A stretch of 64,000 bases of DNA from Halomonas nitroreducens (GCF_003966155.1 NZ_RXNS01000014.1:62001-126000); one strand, 5' to 3'; counted from the first letter of the stretch, positions 50,787-61,673 are shown. The notes: generated from the sequence alone by a model not told the origin. Numbers and translations: made by a program.

Positions 50787-53459
50787 ATGAGTCTTGAGAC
50801 ACGAGAAGATCTCGATCCGGTCGAAACCACGGAATGGCTGGATTCCCTGGAATCGGTACTGGATCGCGAGGGCGAGGACCGCGCCCGGTACCTGATGACC
50901 CGCTTGGCCGACCGCGTGCGCCGCGACGGCATGCAGGTACCTTTCTCGGTGACGACGCCGCATCGCAATACCATCCCGGTGCACCGCGAGGCGCCGATGC
51001 CGGGCGATCTCTTCATGGAGCGTCGCATCCGCTCGTTGATCCGCTACAACGCCATCGCCCAGGTGATCCGCAACAACCGCGCGAACCCGGGCCTCGGCGG
51101 GCACATCGCCAGTTTCATGTCGGCGGCGACCCTCTACGACGTGGGCTTCAACCACTTCTTCCGTGCCCCGAACGGTGACTTCGAGGGCGACCTCGTGTAC
51201 ATCCAGGGCCACGTGGCACCGGGCGTCTACGCCCGCGCCTACCTGGAAGGGCGCCTGACCGAAGAGCAGATGGACAAGTACCGCCAGGAGGTGGACGGCG
51301 ACGGCCTGTCCTCCTACCCGCACCCCTGGCTGATGCCGGACTTCTGGCAGTTCCCCACGGTGTCCATGGGGCTGGGGCCGATCCAGGCGATCTACCAGGC
51401 GCACGTGATGAAGTACCTGCACTCGCGTGAGCTCAAGGACATGCACGATCGCAAGATCTGGTGCTTCATGGGCGACGGCGAGTGCGACGAACCGGAGTCC
51501 CTGGGGGCCATCCACCTGGCCAGCCGCGAGAAGCTCGACAACCTGATCTTCGTCATCAACTGCAACCTGCAGCGCCTCGACGGTCCGGTGCGCGGCAACT
51601 CGCGGATCATGGACGAGCTTGAGGGCGTGTTCCGCGGCGCCGGCTGGAACGTCCAGAAGGTCGTCTGGGGCCGCCTGTGGGACCCGCTGTTCGAGAAGGA
51701 CAACAAGGGCATCCTGCAGAAGCGCATGGACGAGGCGGTCGACGGCGAGTACCAGAACTACAAGGCCCTCGGCGGCGCCTACACCCGGGAGCACTTCTTC
51801 GGCAAGTACCCGGAAACCGCCGAGATGGTCAAGGACATGTCCGATGAGGACATCTGGAAGCTCAACCGCGGTGGCCACGATCCGTTCAAGGTCTATGCGG
51901 CCTACCACGAGGCGACCCAGAACGCCAATGGCCGGCCCACCGTGATCCTGGCGCACACCGTCAAGGGGTATGGCATGGGCGGCGGCGAGGGTGAGGCCGC
52001 CATGGAAGCCCACCAGGTCAAGACCATGGAATACGAGGCGCTCAGGAAGTTCCGCGATCGCTTCGGCATCCCGCTGTCCGACGAGCAGCTCAAGGAGGTC
52101 CCGTACTACAAGCCCGAGGACGATTCCCCGGAGCTCAAGTACATGCACCTCCAGCGCGAGCGCCTGGGCGGCTACCTGCCGAGCCGGCGCAGCGACTTCG
52201 AGTCGCTGCCGATCCCGTCGCTGGAGGACAAGACCTTCGCCTCCCAGACCGGCGGGTCCAAGGGCCGCGAGATCTCCACCACCATGGCCTTCGTGCGCAT
52301 CCTCAACGGCCTGGTCAAGGACAAGAAGATCGGCGACCGGGTGGTGCCGATCATCCCCGACGAGGCGCGCACCTTCGGCATGGAGGGCATGTTCCGCCAA
52401 CTCGGCATCTACACCTCCGAGGGCCAGAAGTACGAGCCGGTCGACAAGGGTCAGATCATGTTCTACCGCGAGGATCAGAAGGGTCAGATCCTCGAGGAGG
52501 GCATCAGCGAGGCCGGGGCCATGTCGGCCTGGATCGCCGCGGCGACCTCCTACTCGAACAACGCCACCACCCTGCTGCCGTTCTACGTCTACTACTCGAT
52601 GTTCGGCTTCCAGCGCATCGGTGACCTGGCCTGGGCCGCCGGCGACATGCAGGCGCGGGGCTTCCTGGTCGGCGGTACCGCCGGTCGCACCACCCTCAAC
52701 GGCGAGGGGCTGCAGCACCAGGACGGCCACAGCCTGCTTCAGGCGTCGATGATCCCCAACTGCCGCAGCTACGACCCGACCTATGCCCACGAGGTGGCAG
52801 TCATCGTCCAGGACGGTCTGAAGCGCATGTTCACCGACAAGGAGAACTGCTTCTACTACCTGACGGTGATGAACGAGAACTACGAGCAGCCGGCCCTGGA
52901 GGAGGTGCCCGCCGAGGACATCATCAAGGGCATGTACCTGCTGGGCGAGACCCAGGGTGACAAGGGACGCGTCCAGCTGCTGGGCTCGGGCACCATCCTG
53001 CGCGAGGTCGAGGCCGCCGCCGAACTGCTCGCCGAGGACTGGGGCGTGGGTGCCGATATCTGGAGCGTGACCAGCTTCAACGAGCTGCGTCGCGAGGCCC
53101 TCGAGATCGACCGCCAGGCCTTCCTCAAGCCGGCCGACGAACCCGGCAAGCCGCACGTCACGGCGTGCCTCGAGGGGCGTCAGGGCCCGGCAATCGCCTC
53201 CACCGACTACATGAAGCTGTACGCCGACCAGGTCCGCGCCTGGGTGCCGACCGACTACCATGTCCTCGGCACCGACGGCTACGGCCGCTCCGACACCCGC
53301 GAGAAGCTGCGTCACTTCTTCGAGGTCAACCGCTACTTCGTCACCGTGGCCGCGCTCAAGGCGCTGGCCGGGCGCGGCGAGATCGATCGCAAGGTCGTCG
53401 GCGAGGCCATCGAGAAGTATGGCATCGACCCCAACAAGCCCAACCCGCTCGAGGTGTGA
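50787..53459 (+). CDS. aceE: pyruvate dehydrogenase E1, homodimeric
   Basis: An 890-residue E1 (E. coli 887) that decarboxylates pyruvate and acetylates the lipoyl groups of AceF. The thiamine diphosphate motif is IWCFMGDGECDEPESLGAI ending NCNLQRLDGPVRGN, with TAGRTTLNGEGLQHQDGHSL and TDGYGRSDTREKLRHFFEV in the second half. It is preceded by its own promoter and followed after 70 bp by aceF. A separate heterodimeric E1 alpha/beta pair lies at the left end of the window. Lipoamide dehydrogenase (lpd) is not next to aceF. Confidence 0.97.
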   Translation: MSLETREDLDPVETTEWLDSLESVLDREGEDRARYLMTRLADRVRRDGMQVPFSVTTPHRNTIPVHREAPMPGDLFMERRIRSLIRYNAIAQVIRNNRANPGLGGHIASFMSAATLYDVGFNHFFRAPNGDFEGDLVYIQGHVAPGVYARAYLEGRLTEEQMDKYRQEVDGDGLSSYPHPWLMPDFWQFPTVSMGLGPIQAIYQAHVMKYLHSRELKDMHDRKIWCFMGDGECDEPESLGAIHLASREKLDNLIFVINCNLQRLDGPVRGNSRIMDELEGVFRGAGWNVQKVVWGRLWDPLFEKDNKGILQKRMDEAVDGEYQNYKALGGAYTREHFFGKYPETAEMVKDMSDEDIWKLNRGGHDPFKVYAAYHEATQNANGRPTVILAHTVKGYGMGGGEGEAAMEAHQVKTMEYEALRKFRDRFGIPLSDEQLKEVPYYKPEDDSPELKYMHLQRERLGGYLPSRRSDFESLPIPSLEDKTFASQTGGSKGREISTTMAFVRILNGLVKDKKIGDRVVPIIPDEARTFGMEGMFRQLGIYTSEGQKYEPVDKGQIMFYREDQKGQILEEGISEAGAMSAWIAAATSYSNNATTLLPFYVYYSMFGFQRIGDLAWAAGDMQARGFLVGGTAGRTTLNGEGLQHQDGHSLLQASMIPNCRSYDPTYAHEVAVIVQDGLKRMFTDKENCFYYLTVMNENYEQPALEEVPAEDIIKGMYLLGETQGDKGRVQLLGSGTILREVEAAAELLAEDWGVGADIWSVTSFNELRREALEIDRQAFLKPADEPGKPHVTACLEGRQGPAIASTDYMKLYADQVRAWVPTDYHVLGTDGYGRSDTREKLRHFFEVNRYFVTVAALKALAGRGEIDRKVVGEAIEKYGIDPNKPNPLEV

Positions 53460-53529
53460 GGCGTCGACCACCGGTGGCATGGCGGGCCCGTGGGGCCCGC
53501 CCCCGTCAAGAGTTTGAAGGAGCGCGACC

Positions 53530-55515
53530 TTGAGTAGCGAAATCATCAAAGTGCCCGACATCGGTGGCGATACCGATGTGGAAATCATCGAGATCGCGGT
53601 GTCGGAAGGCGACGTCATCGAGCCGGAGGACACCCTGATCACCCTGGAATCCGACAAGGCCTCCATGGACGTGCCCGCCCCCAAGGGCGGCAAGGTGCTG
53701 AAGGTGCTGGTCAAGGAGGGCGATACCGTCTCCGAGGGGGACGATATCGTCGAGATCGAGGCCGAAGGCGGCGGTGATGCCGGTGGCGAGGCCGGTGAGA
53801 CGGCCGAGGCCTCGGCCGCCGAGCCCGAGTCGGCTCCCGAGCCCGAGGCGCCCGCGGCCAAGCGTGCCGGCGGCGGCAGCCGCAGCGTCGACATCACGGT
53901 GCCCGACCTGGGTGGCTCCGCCGATGTGGAGATCATCGAGGTGGCGGTGGCCGAGGGGGACGAGGTCGCCGAGGAAGACACCCTGATCACCCTGGAGTCC
54001 GACAAGGCCTCGATGGACGTGCCGAGTCCCCATGCCGGCAAGATCGCCAGCCTGACGGTCAAGGAGGGGGACACCGTCTCCGAGGGCGACGTCATCGGTA
54101 CCATGCAGGTCGGTGGTGACGGCGACGAGGCCGAGGCGCCCGCGGCCGACACGCCGGCAGCCGAGCCCCAGGCGGAACAGGCGTCCGAGGCGTCGGCGAG
54201 TGGCGAGCCCGAGCGTCGCGAGGTGCGCGTCCCCGACCTGTCCGGCTCCAGCGACGTGCCGGTGATCGAGATCGCCGCCAGCGTCGGCGACGAGGTCGAC
54301 GAGGAAGACCCGCTGATCACCCTGGAGTCCGACAAGGCCTCGATGGACGTGCCGAGTCCCTTCAAGGGCACGCTGGTCGAGCTCACCGTCAAGGAGGGCG
54401 ATACCGTCTCCGAGGGCGACCTGATCGGCTACATCGAGACCGCCGGTGCCAAGCCCGCGCCCCAGGCCGCCGCGCAGCAATCCGAGGCCAAGGCCGAGGC
54501 ATCCGCGGCACCGGCCGAGAAGCCGGCCAGCGCGCCGGTGGGGCGGCCCAGCCCCGAGGCGCAGATGGCCGCCCACAAGCCCCGCGACAGCAAACTGGTG
54601 CATGCCGGCCCGGCGGTACGCATGCTGGCCCGCGAGCTCGGCGTCGACCTCGGCCTGGTCAAGCCCAGCGGTCCCAAGGAGCGCGTGCTCAAGGAGGACG
54701 TGCACGCCTACGTCAAGCAGGTGATGGCCGGCAAGGCCGAGGCACCGGCCGCCGCCCCGGCGGCCGCCGCGGGCGGTGCGGGCATCCCGCCAATCCCCGA
54801 CCAGGACTTCAGCCAGTTCGGCGAGGTCGAGGAGAAGCCCATGGGGCGCCTGATGAAGATGGGCGCCACCAACCTGCATCGCAGCTGGGTCAACCTGCCC
54901 CACGTGACCCAGTTCGACGAGGCCGACATCACCGAGCTGGAGGCCTTCCGCAAGTCGATGAAGGCCGAGGCGGAGGCCCAGGGCGCCAAGCTCACGCCGC
55001 TGCCCTTCCTGATCAAGGCCTGTGCCTTCGCGCTGCGCAAGTTCCCGCAGTTCAACGTCAGCCTGAAGAGCGACGGCGAGACCATGGTACACAAGAAGTA
55101 CGTGCACATCGGCGTCGCCGTGGATACCCCGGATGGCCTGATGGTCCCGGTGATCCGCGATGCCGACAAGAAATCGCTGATCGAGCTGGCCAAGGAGTCC
55201 GTGGAACTGGCGGGCAAGGCCCAGTCGAAGAAGCTCAAGCGCGAGGAGATGACCGGTGGCTGCTTCACCATCTCCAGCCTGGGTTCGATCGGCGGCACCG
55301 CCTTCACGCCCATCGTCAACGCCCCGGAGGTCGCCATCCTCGGCATCTCCAAGGCCCAGACCAAACCGGTATGGGACGGCGCGGCCTTCCAGCCGCGGCT
55401 GATGATGCCGCTGTCGCTGTCCTATGACCACCGGGCGGTCAATGGCGCGGATGCGGCCCGGTTCACCGCCTTCCTCGGGCAGGTGCTCACCGATATCCGT
55501 CGCCTGCTGCTCTAG
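53530..55515 (+). CDS. aceF: dihydrolipoyllysine acetyltransferase (PDH E2), three lipoyl domains
   Basis: A 661-residue E2. Three lipoyl domains carry the modified Lys at 43, 159 and 269 in ITLESDKASMDVP, joined by Ala/Glu/Pro-rich linkers. A peripheral subunit-binding domain follows (AGPAVRMLARELGVDLGLV) and then the acetyltransferase domain ending YDHRAVNGADAARFTAFLG, with the catalytic His and an Asn in the place of the Asp found in E. coli; the Asn form is known in Azotobacter. The start codon is TTG at 53530 with AAGGAG seven bases upstream. A GCAA-loop terminator follows the stop. Confidence 0.97.
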   Translation: MSSEIIKVPDIGGDTDVEIIEIAVSEGDVIEPEDTLITLESDKASMDVPAPKGGKVLKVLVKEGDTVSEGDDIVEIEAEGGGDAGGEAGETAEASAAEPESAPEPEAPAAKRAGGGSRSVDITVPDLGGSADVEIIEVAVAEGDEVAEEDTLITLESDKASMDVPSPHAGKIASLTVKEGDTVSEGDVIGTMQVGGDGDEAEAPAADTPAAEPQAEQASEASASGEPERREVRVPDLSGSSDVPVIEIAASVGDEVDEEDPLITLESDKASMDVPSPFKGTLVELTVKEGDTVSEGDLIGYIETAGAKPAPQAAAQQSEAKAEASAAPAEKPASAPVGRPSPEAQMAAHKPRDSKLVHAGPAVRMLARELGVDLGLVKPSGPKERVLKEDVHAYVKQVMAGKAEAPAAAPAAAAGGAGIPPIPDQDFSQFGEVEEKPMGRLMKMGATNLHRSWVNLPHVTQFDEADITELEAFRKSMKAEAEAQGAKLTPLPFLIKACAFALRKFPQFNVSLKSDGETMVHKKYVHIGVAVDTPDGLMVPVIRDADKKSLIELAKESVELAGKAQSKKLKREEMTGGCFTISSLGSIGGTAFTPIVNAPEVAILGISKAQTKPVWDGAAFQPRLMMPLSLSYDHRAVNGADAARFTAFLGQVLTDIRRLLL

Positions 55516-55528
55516 GCATCAGGCAGGT

Positions 55529-55561
55529 CGACGACGGCGCCGCAAGGCGCCGTCGTCGTTT
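55529..55561 (+). terminator. aceF terminator, GCAA tetraloop
   Basis: A 13-bp perfect stem CGACGACGGCGCC / GGCGCCGTCGTCG closed by a GCAA tetraloop, followed by TTT. It lies 13 bp after the aceF stop codon. Confidence 0.85.
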
Positions 55562-55601
55562 CTGCCCGGCGTGCCACGGCGAGCCGACCAAAGTGCTATT
55601 T

Positions 55602-55633
55602 GCCCCTAATGCCTTGAGGCAAAGGGGCTTTTT
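55602..55633 (+). terminator. second intrinsic terminator before adk
   Basis: GCCCCT (55602-55607) pairs with AGGGGC (55623-55628), with an inner TGCC/GGCA stem, followed by TTTTT. A good Rho-independent terminator 45 bp after the aceF one; it either backs up the first or ends a short separate transcript. Confidence 0.75.
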
Positions 55634-55643
55634 GTCTTCCTGA

Positions 55644-56408
<765 letters not shown>

Positions 56409-56427
56409 TTCCGCCCCGCCCCCGCTC

Positions 56428-56455
56428 ACGACGGCCCGCATTCGCGGGCCGTTGT
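56428..56455. terminator. hairpin after adk
   Basis: An 11-12 bp stem (one G-T pair) around ATTC, CGACGGCCCGC / GCGGGCCGTTG, 20 bp after the adk stop. TATAAT follows at 56458-56463, which could be the -10 of tsaB, but no -35 at the right distance is seen. Confidence 0.55.
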
Positions 56456-56496
56456 CGTATAATGCCCCGACATTTTTCGCTACTGCGTGACTCCCC

Positions 56497-57201
56497 ATGC
56501 CGACCCTGCTGGCCCTGGATGCCTCCTCGAGCGCCTGTTCCGCCGCCCTGCTGCGCCGCCGTGACGGCCAGGCGGACACCCTGATCTCCCGCTTCGAACT
56601 CACGCCCCGCGCGCATACCCGTCGCCTGCTGCCGATGGTCGACGAGGTCCTCGGCGAGGCCGGTGTGGCGCCCGCCGACCTGGATGCGGTGGCGTATGGC
56701 CGGGGACCGGGCTCCTTCACCGGACTGCGTATCGCCGCCGGCACCGCCCAGGGTCTGGCGTTCGGCCTGGACCGCCCCCTGCTCGGGGTCTCGACCCTGG
56801 CCGCGCTGGCCCTGGGGGCCCATCGTCGCCACCATTACCGCTACCTGGTCACCGCCCTGGATGCCCGCATGGGCGAGGTCTATGCCGCGGCCTGGCGCTG
56901 CCAGGAGGGGCGGGTCGAGGCCCTCGAGGCGGAGGCGGTACTGCCACCGTCGCGCCTCCGGCTGCCCCCCGGACACGAGGACCATGACTGGGTGGGCGTC
57001 GGCTCCGGCTGGGGCCTGTGGGACGAGATGCCACCTCAGGTCCAGGCCGGCATTAGCCAGTGCCTGCCCGAGTTGGAGGCCGCCGCCGAGGAGATGGTGC
57101 TGCTGGCCGCCGAGGCCTTCGCCGCCGGGGAGGGACGCCCCGCCCACGAGGTGCAGCCGGTCTACCTGCGCGACCAGGTTGCCTGGCAGAAGAACCGATG
57201 A
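56497..57201 (+). CDS. tsaB: tRNA threonylcarbamoyladenosine synthesis protein TsaB
   Basis: A 234-residue ASKHA-fold protein (E. coli 231) that partners TsaD and TsaE in t6A37 formation. [58 protein letters not shown] and [15 protein letters not shown] are the usual segments. The stop overlaps the rsmJ start (ATGA). Confidence 0.94.
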   Translation: MPTLLALDASSSACSAALLRRRDGQADTLISRFELTPRAHTRRLLPMVDEVLGEAGVAPADLDAVAYGRGPGSFTGLRIAAGTAQGLAFGLDRPLLGVSTLAALALGAHRRHHYRYLVTALDARMGEVYAAAWRCQEGRVEALEAEAVLPPSRLRLPPGHEDHDWVGVGSGWGLWDEMPPQVQAGISQCLPELEAAAEEMVLLAAEAFAAGEGRPAHEVQPVYLRDQVAWQKNR

Positions 57202-57962
57202 GCGGTGTGGCGGTAGCGGGCGACGCCGCTCTGGCCGACCGCTGGGGCTTGCCCGGGCGCGAGACCCCGGTCGGCGCCGAGGCGCCGCTGGTGCTGTGCC
57301 GCGAGGACGGCCGGCTGGTCCTGGCCGGCGATCCCCGCGTCTACGGCAAGCCCCTGGCGGTGGACTTCGTCAGCGGCCGGGCGGCCCACCGTCGCCGCTT
57401 CGGGGGTGGCCGGGGCCAGCTCATCGCCCGGGCCTGTGGGCTGACCAGGGGCGTGACGCCCTCGGTGGTGGATGCCACGGCGGGCCTCGGCCGTGACGCC
57501 TTCGTGCTGGCCGCGCTGGGGGCCGAGGTGTTGCTGGTGGAGCGGGTCGCGGCCATCGCCGCCTTGCTCGAGGACGGCCTGGCCCGCGCCCGGGCCGCGG
57601 CCGATACTGCCGACGTCGCCGCACGCATGCACCTGGCCCATGGTGACGCGGGGCGCGAGCTGGCTGCGCTGGTGGCCGGGGCGGGCGTCGTGCCCCAGGT
57701 CGTCCATCTCGACCCCATGTTTCCCCACCGCGAGAAGTCGGCGCTGGTCAAGAAGGAGATGCGCCTGTTCCGGGCACTGGCCGGGGACGACGCCGATGCG
57801 CCCCGGCTGCTCGAGGCGGCGCTGGACGTGGCCACCCACCGGGTGGTGGTCAAGCGACCACGCAAGGCCCCGCCCATCGCCGGGCCCGCCCCGCGCCATG
57901 TGCTGGAGGGCAAGACCAGCCGCTACGACCTCTATGTCCATCGTGCCTTGACCCCCTCCTGA
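57198..57962 (+). CDS. rsmJ: 16S rRNA (guanine-1516-N2) methyltransferase
   Basis: A 254-residue SAM-dependent rRNA methyltransferase (E. coli YhiQ/RsmJ 250). SAM motif [20 protein letters not shown] and the active-site-like [20 protein letters not shown] are diagnostic; [20 protein letters not shown] precedes them. It starts inside the tsaB stop and ends eight bases before the plsB stop. Confidence 0.94.
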   Translation: MSGVAVAGDAALADRWGLPGRETPVGAEAPLVLCREDGRLVLAGDPRVYGKPLAVDFVSGRAAHRRRFGGGRGQLIARACGLTRGVTPSVVDATAGLGRDAFVLAALGAEVLLVERVAAIAALLEDGLARARAAADTADVAARMHLAHGDAGRELAALVAGAGVVPQVVHLDPMFPHREKSALVKKEMRLFRALAGDDADAPRLLEAALDVATHRVVVKRPRKAPPIAGPAPRHVLEGKTSRYDLYVHRALTPS

Positions 57963-57969
57963 GCCGGGC

Positions 57970-60408
57970 TCAGCCTCCGCGCTGGCGGGCGACCCGCTGC
58001 AGCCGGTGGCGCAGCGCCGGGGCGAACAGCGCCCGGCTGCGGCTGGCGGTCTGGCGCAGCTCCCGGGCGTAATGCAGCCGCCCCGCCTCGACCCACAGCC
58101 AGCCCTCGACCTCCAGGCTCTCCACCAGCCCGGCGAACAGCCGGGCGTCGAAGAACTCCGGCGCCGCCCGTCCGGTGAGCTGGGCCAGGCGCTCGGCCAG
58201 CTGGCGGGCATGGTCGCCCAGGGTCCCGGCGGTGAAGTGCCCGGGGGACTCGCCGAGCAGCGCCGAGAGCAGCAGGTAGCCGCGTTCCAGGGCGGGCTGC
58301 ATCAGCCGGCCCAGCATCCTCAACTGCTCGTCGCTGGTCAGCGAGGCCGGCCGTCGCCAGCCGTCGCCGTCACGCTCGAGCAGCCCCGCCGCGCCGAGCT
58401 GGTCCAGGACCTCGTCCAGGGCGGCGCGCAGCGAGGGGGGCGGCTCGAGGGATAGCTCCCTGGCCATCACCGGCCAGATCGGTGCGAGCAGGGCCTCGAG
58501 GTCATCGGGGTCATGGTAGGCATGGTGGCGGAAGGCGAAGGCCGCGATCCCCGGCAGGGCAAAGAGATGCAGCACATTGTTGCGGTACCAGCCCAGCAGG
58601 CTGGCCTGGCGCTCATCCGCGGTGACGATGTCGCCCAGCGGGTGGGGGTGGTAGGCGATCAGCCCCAGCGCGCGGACCTCGTCGAGCCAGTCTCGGGGAC
58701 TGCCCGCCGGCAGGCCCCGCTGGGGTCTGCCAGGGCGTGGGCGGTGCAGGTCGACGAGCAGTGCCAACTGGCGCTCGAGAAGATCGGCCTCGATGGCATG
58801 GTGGGGCGTCGCCAGCAGGCCCAGTGCCACCAGGTTGACCGGGTTGAGCGTCGCCGCGGCATTGATGCGCCGGGTCAGGGCCTCGCCCAGCCGCGGGATC
58901 ACCTCGTCGAGCCAGGCCGGGCGACCCTCGCCGGCGGCATTCCGCCAGTCCGGGCGCTGGTGGTCGAGGAAGGTCGCCAGGGCCAGCGGCTCGCCGATGT
59001 TCACGGCCACGCGGCCATGGGGCTGGCGCAGCCGCCCCAGGACCCGCAGCAGGCCCAGCGGGGTCTCCTTGCGCTTGCGGCTCCCGGCGAGCTCTCGCTG
59101 GTAGGTGGCGTCCTCCAGGACACGCTCGTAGCCGATATAGACCGGCACGAAGGCCAGTGGCTGGCCGCCGTGACCGCGGCTGCGCAGGAAGGAGCCGAGG
59201 GTCATCGCCAGCATCCCCGACCGCGCCGGCAGCATTCGGCCGCTGCGCGACCGGCCTCCCTCGATGAAGTACTCCAGGGGGTGCCCCCGGGACAGCAGGC
59301 GATGCAGGTACTCGTTGAATACCCGGGCATAGAGCGCCTGGCCACGGAAACTGCGGCGCATGAAGAAGGCCCCGGCGCGACGCAGCAGGGGGCCGATCAG
59401 CGGCATGTCCAGGTTGCGGCCCGCGGCGATGTGCGGTGGCATCAGGCCGTGGTCGTAGAGCACGTAGGAGAGCAACAGATAGTCGACATGACTGCGGTGG
59501 CAGGGCACATAGACCAGGCTGTGGTCGCCCGCCAGGGCCTTGACACTTTCCAGCCCCTGGACGTCGACGCCGTCATAGAGGCGATGCCACAGCCGGCGCA
59601 GCACGCCGTGGAGAAAGCGCATCACCGGGTAGCTCATGTTCGAGGCGATCTCGCGGCCGTAGCGACGGGCGCGTCGTCGCAGTCGGGCCCGGGCCCGCGG
59701 GTCGTCGCCGGCGAGCTCCTCGATGACCCGACGGACCTCGGGGCTTGTCACCACACCCTCGATCAGGGTGCGGTGGTGGGAGAGGTCCGGCCCCAGTACC
59801 TGGGTACGGACGCGGCGGAAGTGGACCCGCAGCAGGCGCGCCGCCTTGCGGTTGGTGACCGCCGGCTCGCGGCCGTCATCGAGCTCGGACAGCCGCAGCG
59901 GGGCGCCGAAGTGCACCTCCACGTCGCGGCCGTTGACCGCCACCGACAGCAGGCGGCGCAGCCGGCCGGTGAGTCGCCAGCTGTCGGCGGCGAGCAGGTG
60001 CCACAGGCCGAAGCGCTTGCCCGGGGCGCGCCCCCAGAAGATGCTTACCGGTACCAGCTGGATATCCTGGGGGAGGGCGCGGCTGGCGGTGATCAGTGCC
60101 TCGAAGGGAGCCTCGCCGGGGCGGCGGCGACGCCACAGCCGGCGCCGCAGGGACGGCAGGGCGAGCCGTGCCCCGACTTCGTGCTCGCCCAGTTGCTGCC
60201 GGGCACCCGCCGCCGGCAGGCCATGCCGGTGGGTGAGGGCCTCCAGCAGCAGGGTATCCGAGAGGGACGCCCGAGGCAGCACGTACACGGTGGGCAGCGC
60301 CGGGTCGAGTCCCAGCGCCTCGGGTGCCGGCTCGATGCGGCGCACCTGGACCCAGGCCGTGAGCAGTCGCCGGAGGGGGGCGTGCAGCGCGCTGATCGGG
60401 GAGGCCAT
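57970..60408 (-). CDS. plsB: glycerol-3-phosphate acyltransferase
   Basis: An 812-residue inner-membrane-associated acyltransferase (E. coli 807) making lysophosphatidate from acyl-CoA or acyl-ACP. Block I is VPCHRSHVDYLLLSYVLYD (near residue 303), block II GAFFMRRSFRGQALYARVFN, block III YFIEGGRSRSGRMLPARSGM and block IV LAFVPVYIGYERVLE. It is divergent from the ClsB-like gene, about 120 bp apart, a lipid-synthesis neighbourhood. Confidence 0.96.
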   Translation of the reverse strand: MASPISALHAPLRRLLTAWVQVRRIEPAPEALGLDPALPTVYVLPRASLSDTLLLEALTHRHGLPAAGARQQLGEHEVGARLALPSLRRRLWRRRRPGEAPFEALITASRALPQDIQLVPVSIFWGRAPGKRFGLWHLLAADSWRLTGRLRRLLSVAVNGRDVEVHFGAPLRLSELDDGREPAVTNRKAARLLRVHFRRVRTQVLGPDLSHHRTLIEGVVTSPEVRRVIEELAGDDPRARARLRRRARRYGREIASNMSYPVMRFLHGVLRRLWHRLYDGVDVQGLESVKALAGDHSLVYVPCHRSHVDYLLLSYVLYDHGLMPPHIAAGRNLDMPLIGPLLRRAGAFFMRRSFRGQALYARVFNEYLHRLLSRGHPLEYFIEGGRSRSGRMLPARSGMLAMTLGSFLRSRGHGGQPLAFVPVYIGYERVLEDATYQRELAGSRKRKETPLGLLRVLGRLRQPHGRVAVNIGEPLALATFLDHQRPDWRNAAGEGRPAWLDEVIPRLGEALTRRINAAATLNPVNLVALGLLATPHHAIEADLLERQLALLVDLHRPRPGRPQRGLPAGSPRDWLDEVRALGLIAYHPHPLGDIVTADERQASLLGWYRNNVLHLFALPGIAAFAFRHHAYHDPDDLEALLAPIWPVMARELSLEPPPSLRAALDEVLDQLGAAGLLERDGDGWRRPASLTSDEQLRMLGRLMQPALERGYLLLSALLGESPGHFTAGTLGDHARQLAERLAQLTGRAAPEFFDARLFAGLVESLEVEGWLWVEAGRLHYARELRQTASRSRALFAPALRHRLQRVARQRGG

Positions 60409-60529
60409 CCGGATGCCCCTGCGAGGGAATGAAAGGCCAGTATAGCGATGCGGGCCCGGTGGGTCAGGCGGCCCGGCTTTTCCCGGGGCCGCAAACGTGC
60501 GTCAATACCGGCAGTCACGGCGGACAGGG

Positions 60530-61660
60530 ATGCGGGCCATGCACGGCATGTGGCGAGACGGCAATCACTTCCAGCTGCTGCCGGAGGCGGCACGTTTCCT
60601 GCCGGCCATGTTCGAGGCGGTGGACGGGGCTCGTCAGTCGGTCCTCATCGAACTCTACTTGATGGAGTCCGGGCGGCTGGCCACGGCCATGATCGAGGTC
60701 CTGCAGCGGGCCGTGGAGCGGGGGGTGAGCGTTCTGCTGCTGCTCGACGGCTATGGCGCCATGGGGCTCGAGGCGTCGGACCGCCGCCGCCTCGAGGCGG
60801 GGGGGGTGGCGGTGCGCTGGTTCAATCCCCTGGGGTTGCACTCCCTGGCGCGCAACCTGACCCGCGACCATCGCAAGCTGGTGGTGGTGGACGGCGAGCT
60901 GGCCTTCACCGGCGGCTTCGGGGTCGTCGACGAGTTCCTCGATGCCTGGTACGAGGTGGCGGTGCGCATCGAGGGGCCGGTGGTGGCCGACTGGGCGCGA
61001 CTGTTCTGCGCGCTCTGGGACTCGCCGATGACCCGGGGTGCCGGTGCCCCCGAACTGGTGCATGGCCTGGGGGTCACCACTGCCTCCCATAATGACTACA
61101 GCGGGATGCGTGGGCGAGTGGTCTGGGGCCAGGGCTATCGCTACCAGGCCATTCGTCATTCGTTGCAGCGCCAGGTGAGCGGGGCGAAGCGGCGTATCTG
61201 GATCTGCACGCCCTATTTCGTGCCGACCCTGAGCCTGCGCCGGCGCCTGGTGCGGGCCGCCCGCCGTGGCGTCGAGGTCTGCCTGCTGTTGCCCGGCGAG
61301 AGCCATGATCATCCGGGCGTGCGCTACGCGGGCCAGCGCTTCTACGGGCGTCTGCTGCGGGCCGGGGTGCGCATCTTCGAGTTCCAGCCGTCCTTCATCC
61401 ACGCCAAGTTCACCCTCGCCGACGACTGGGTCAGCCTGGGGTCGTGCAACTTCGATCACTGGAGCCTGCAATGGAACCTGGAGGCCAACCAGGAGGTGGC
61501 GGATCCCCGCTTCGCCGAGGAGGTGGCCGCGCTGTTCCAGCGCAACTTCGCCGCCAGCCACGAGATCCACCACGAGCTGTGGATGCGCCGTCCCCGCTGG
61601 CAGCGGCTCAAGGAGTGGCTGTTCGGCACCCTGGACGGGCTCCTGACCCGACTGCGCTGA
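60530..61660 (+). CDS. clsB: ClsB-like cardiolipin synthase (phospholipase D family)
   Basis: A 376-residue protein with two HKD motifs: DHRKLVVVDGELAFTGGF and HAKFTLADDWVSLGSCNFDH, as needed for phosphatidyl transfer. No N-terminal membrane helices are seen, which fits ClsB/YbhO (413 residues) better than ClsA. The start is uncertain between ATG 60530 and 60539. Products: cardiolipin or phosphatidylglycerol, by analogy. Confidence 0.87.
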   Translation: MRAMHGMWRDGNHFQLLPEAARFLPAMFEAVDGARQSVLIELYLMESGRLATAMIEVLQRAVERGVSVLLLLDGYGAMGLEASDRRRLEAGGVAVRWFNPLGLHSLARNLTRDHRKLVVVDGELAFTGGFGVVDEFLDAWYEVAVRIEGPVVADWARLFCALWDSPMTRGAGAPELVHGLGVTTASHNDYSGMRGRVVWGQGYRYQAIRHSLQRQVSGAKRRIWICTPYFVPTLSLRRRLVRAARRGVEVCLLLPGESHDHPGVRYAGQRFYGRLLRAGVRIFEFQPSFIHAKFTLADDWVSLGSCNFDHWSLQWNLEANQEVADPRFAEEVAALFQRNFAASHEIHHELWMRRPRWQRLKEWLFGTLDGLLTRLR

Positions 61661-61673
61661 CCCGGCTTCCAGC

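Noticed and set aside
50354-50797. A 147-residue frame spanning the end of ampD and the aceE leader
   Set aside because: It overlaps ampD out of frame and contains the aceE promoter; Arg-rich with no family.
50769-54392. A 1207-residue open frame antisense to aceE and aceF
   Set aside because: Shadow of two confidently identified genes; Ser-rich part mirrors the lipoyl-domain repeats.
53640-54440. Repeated DNA resembling a tandem or CRISPR-like array
   Set aside because: The units are about 330 bp apart and code for lipoyl domains in frame.
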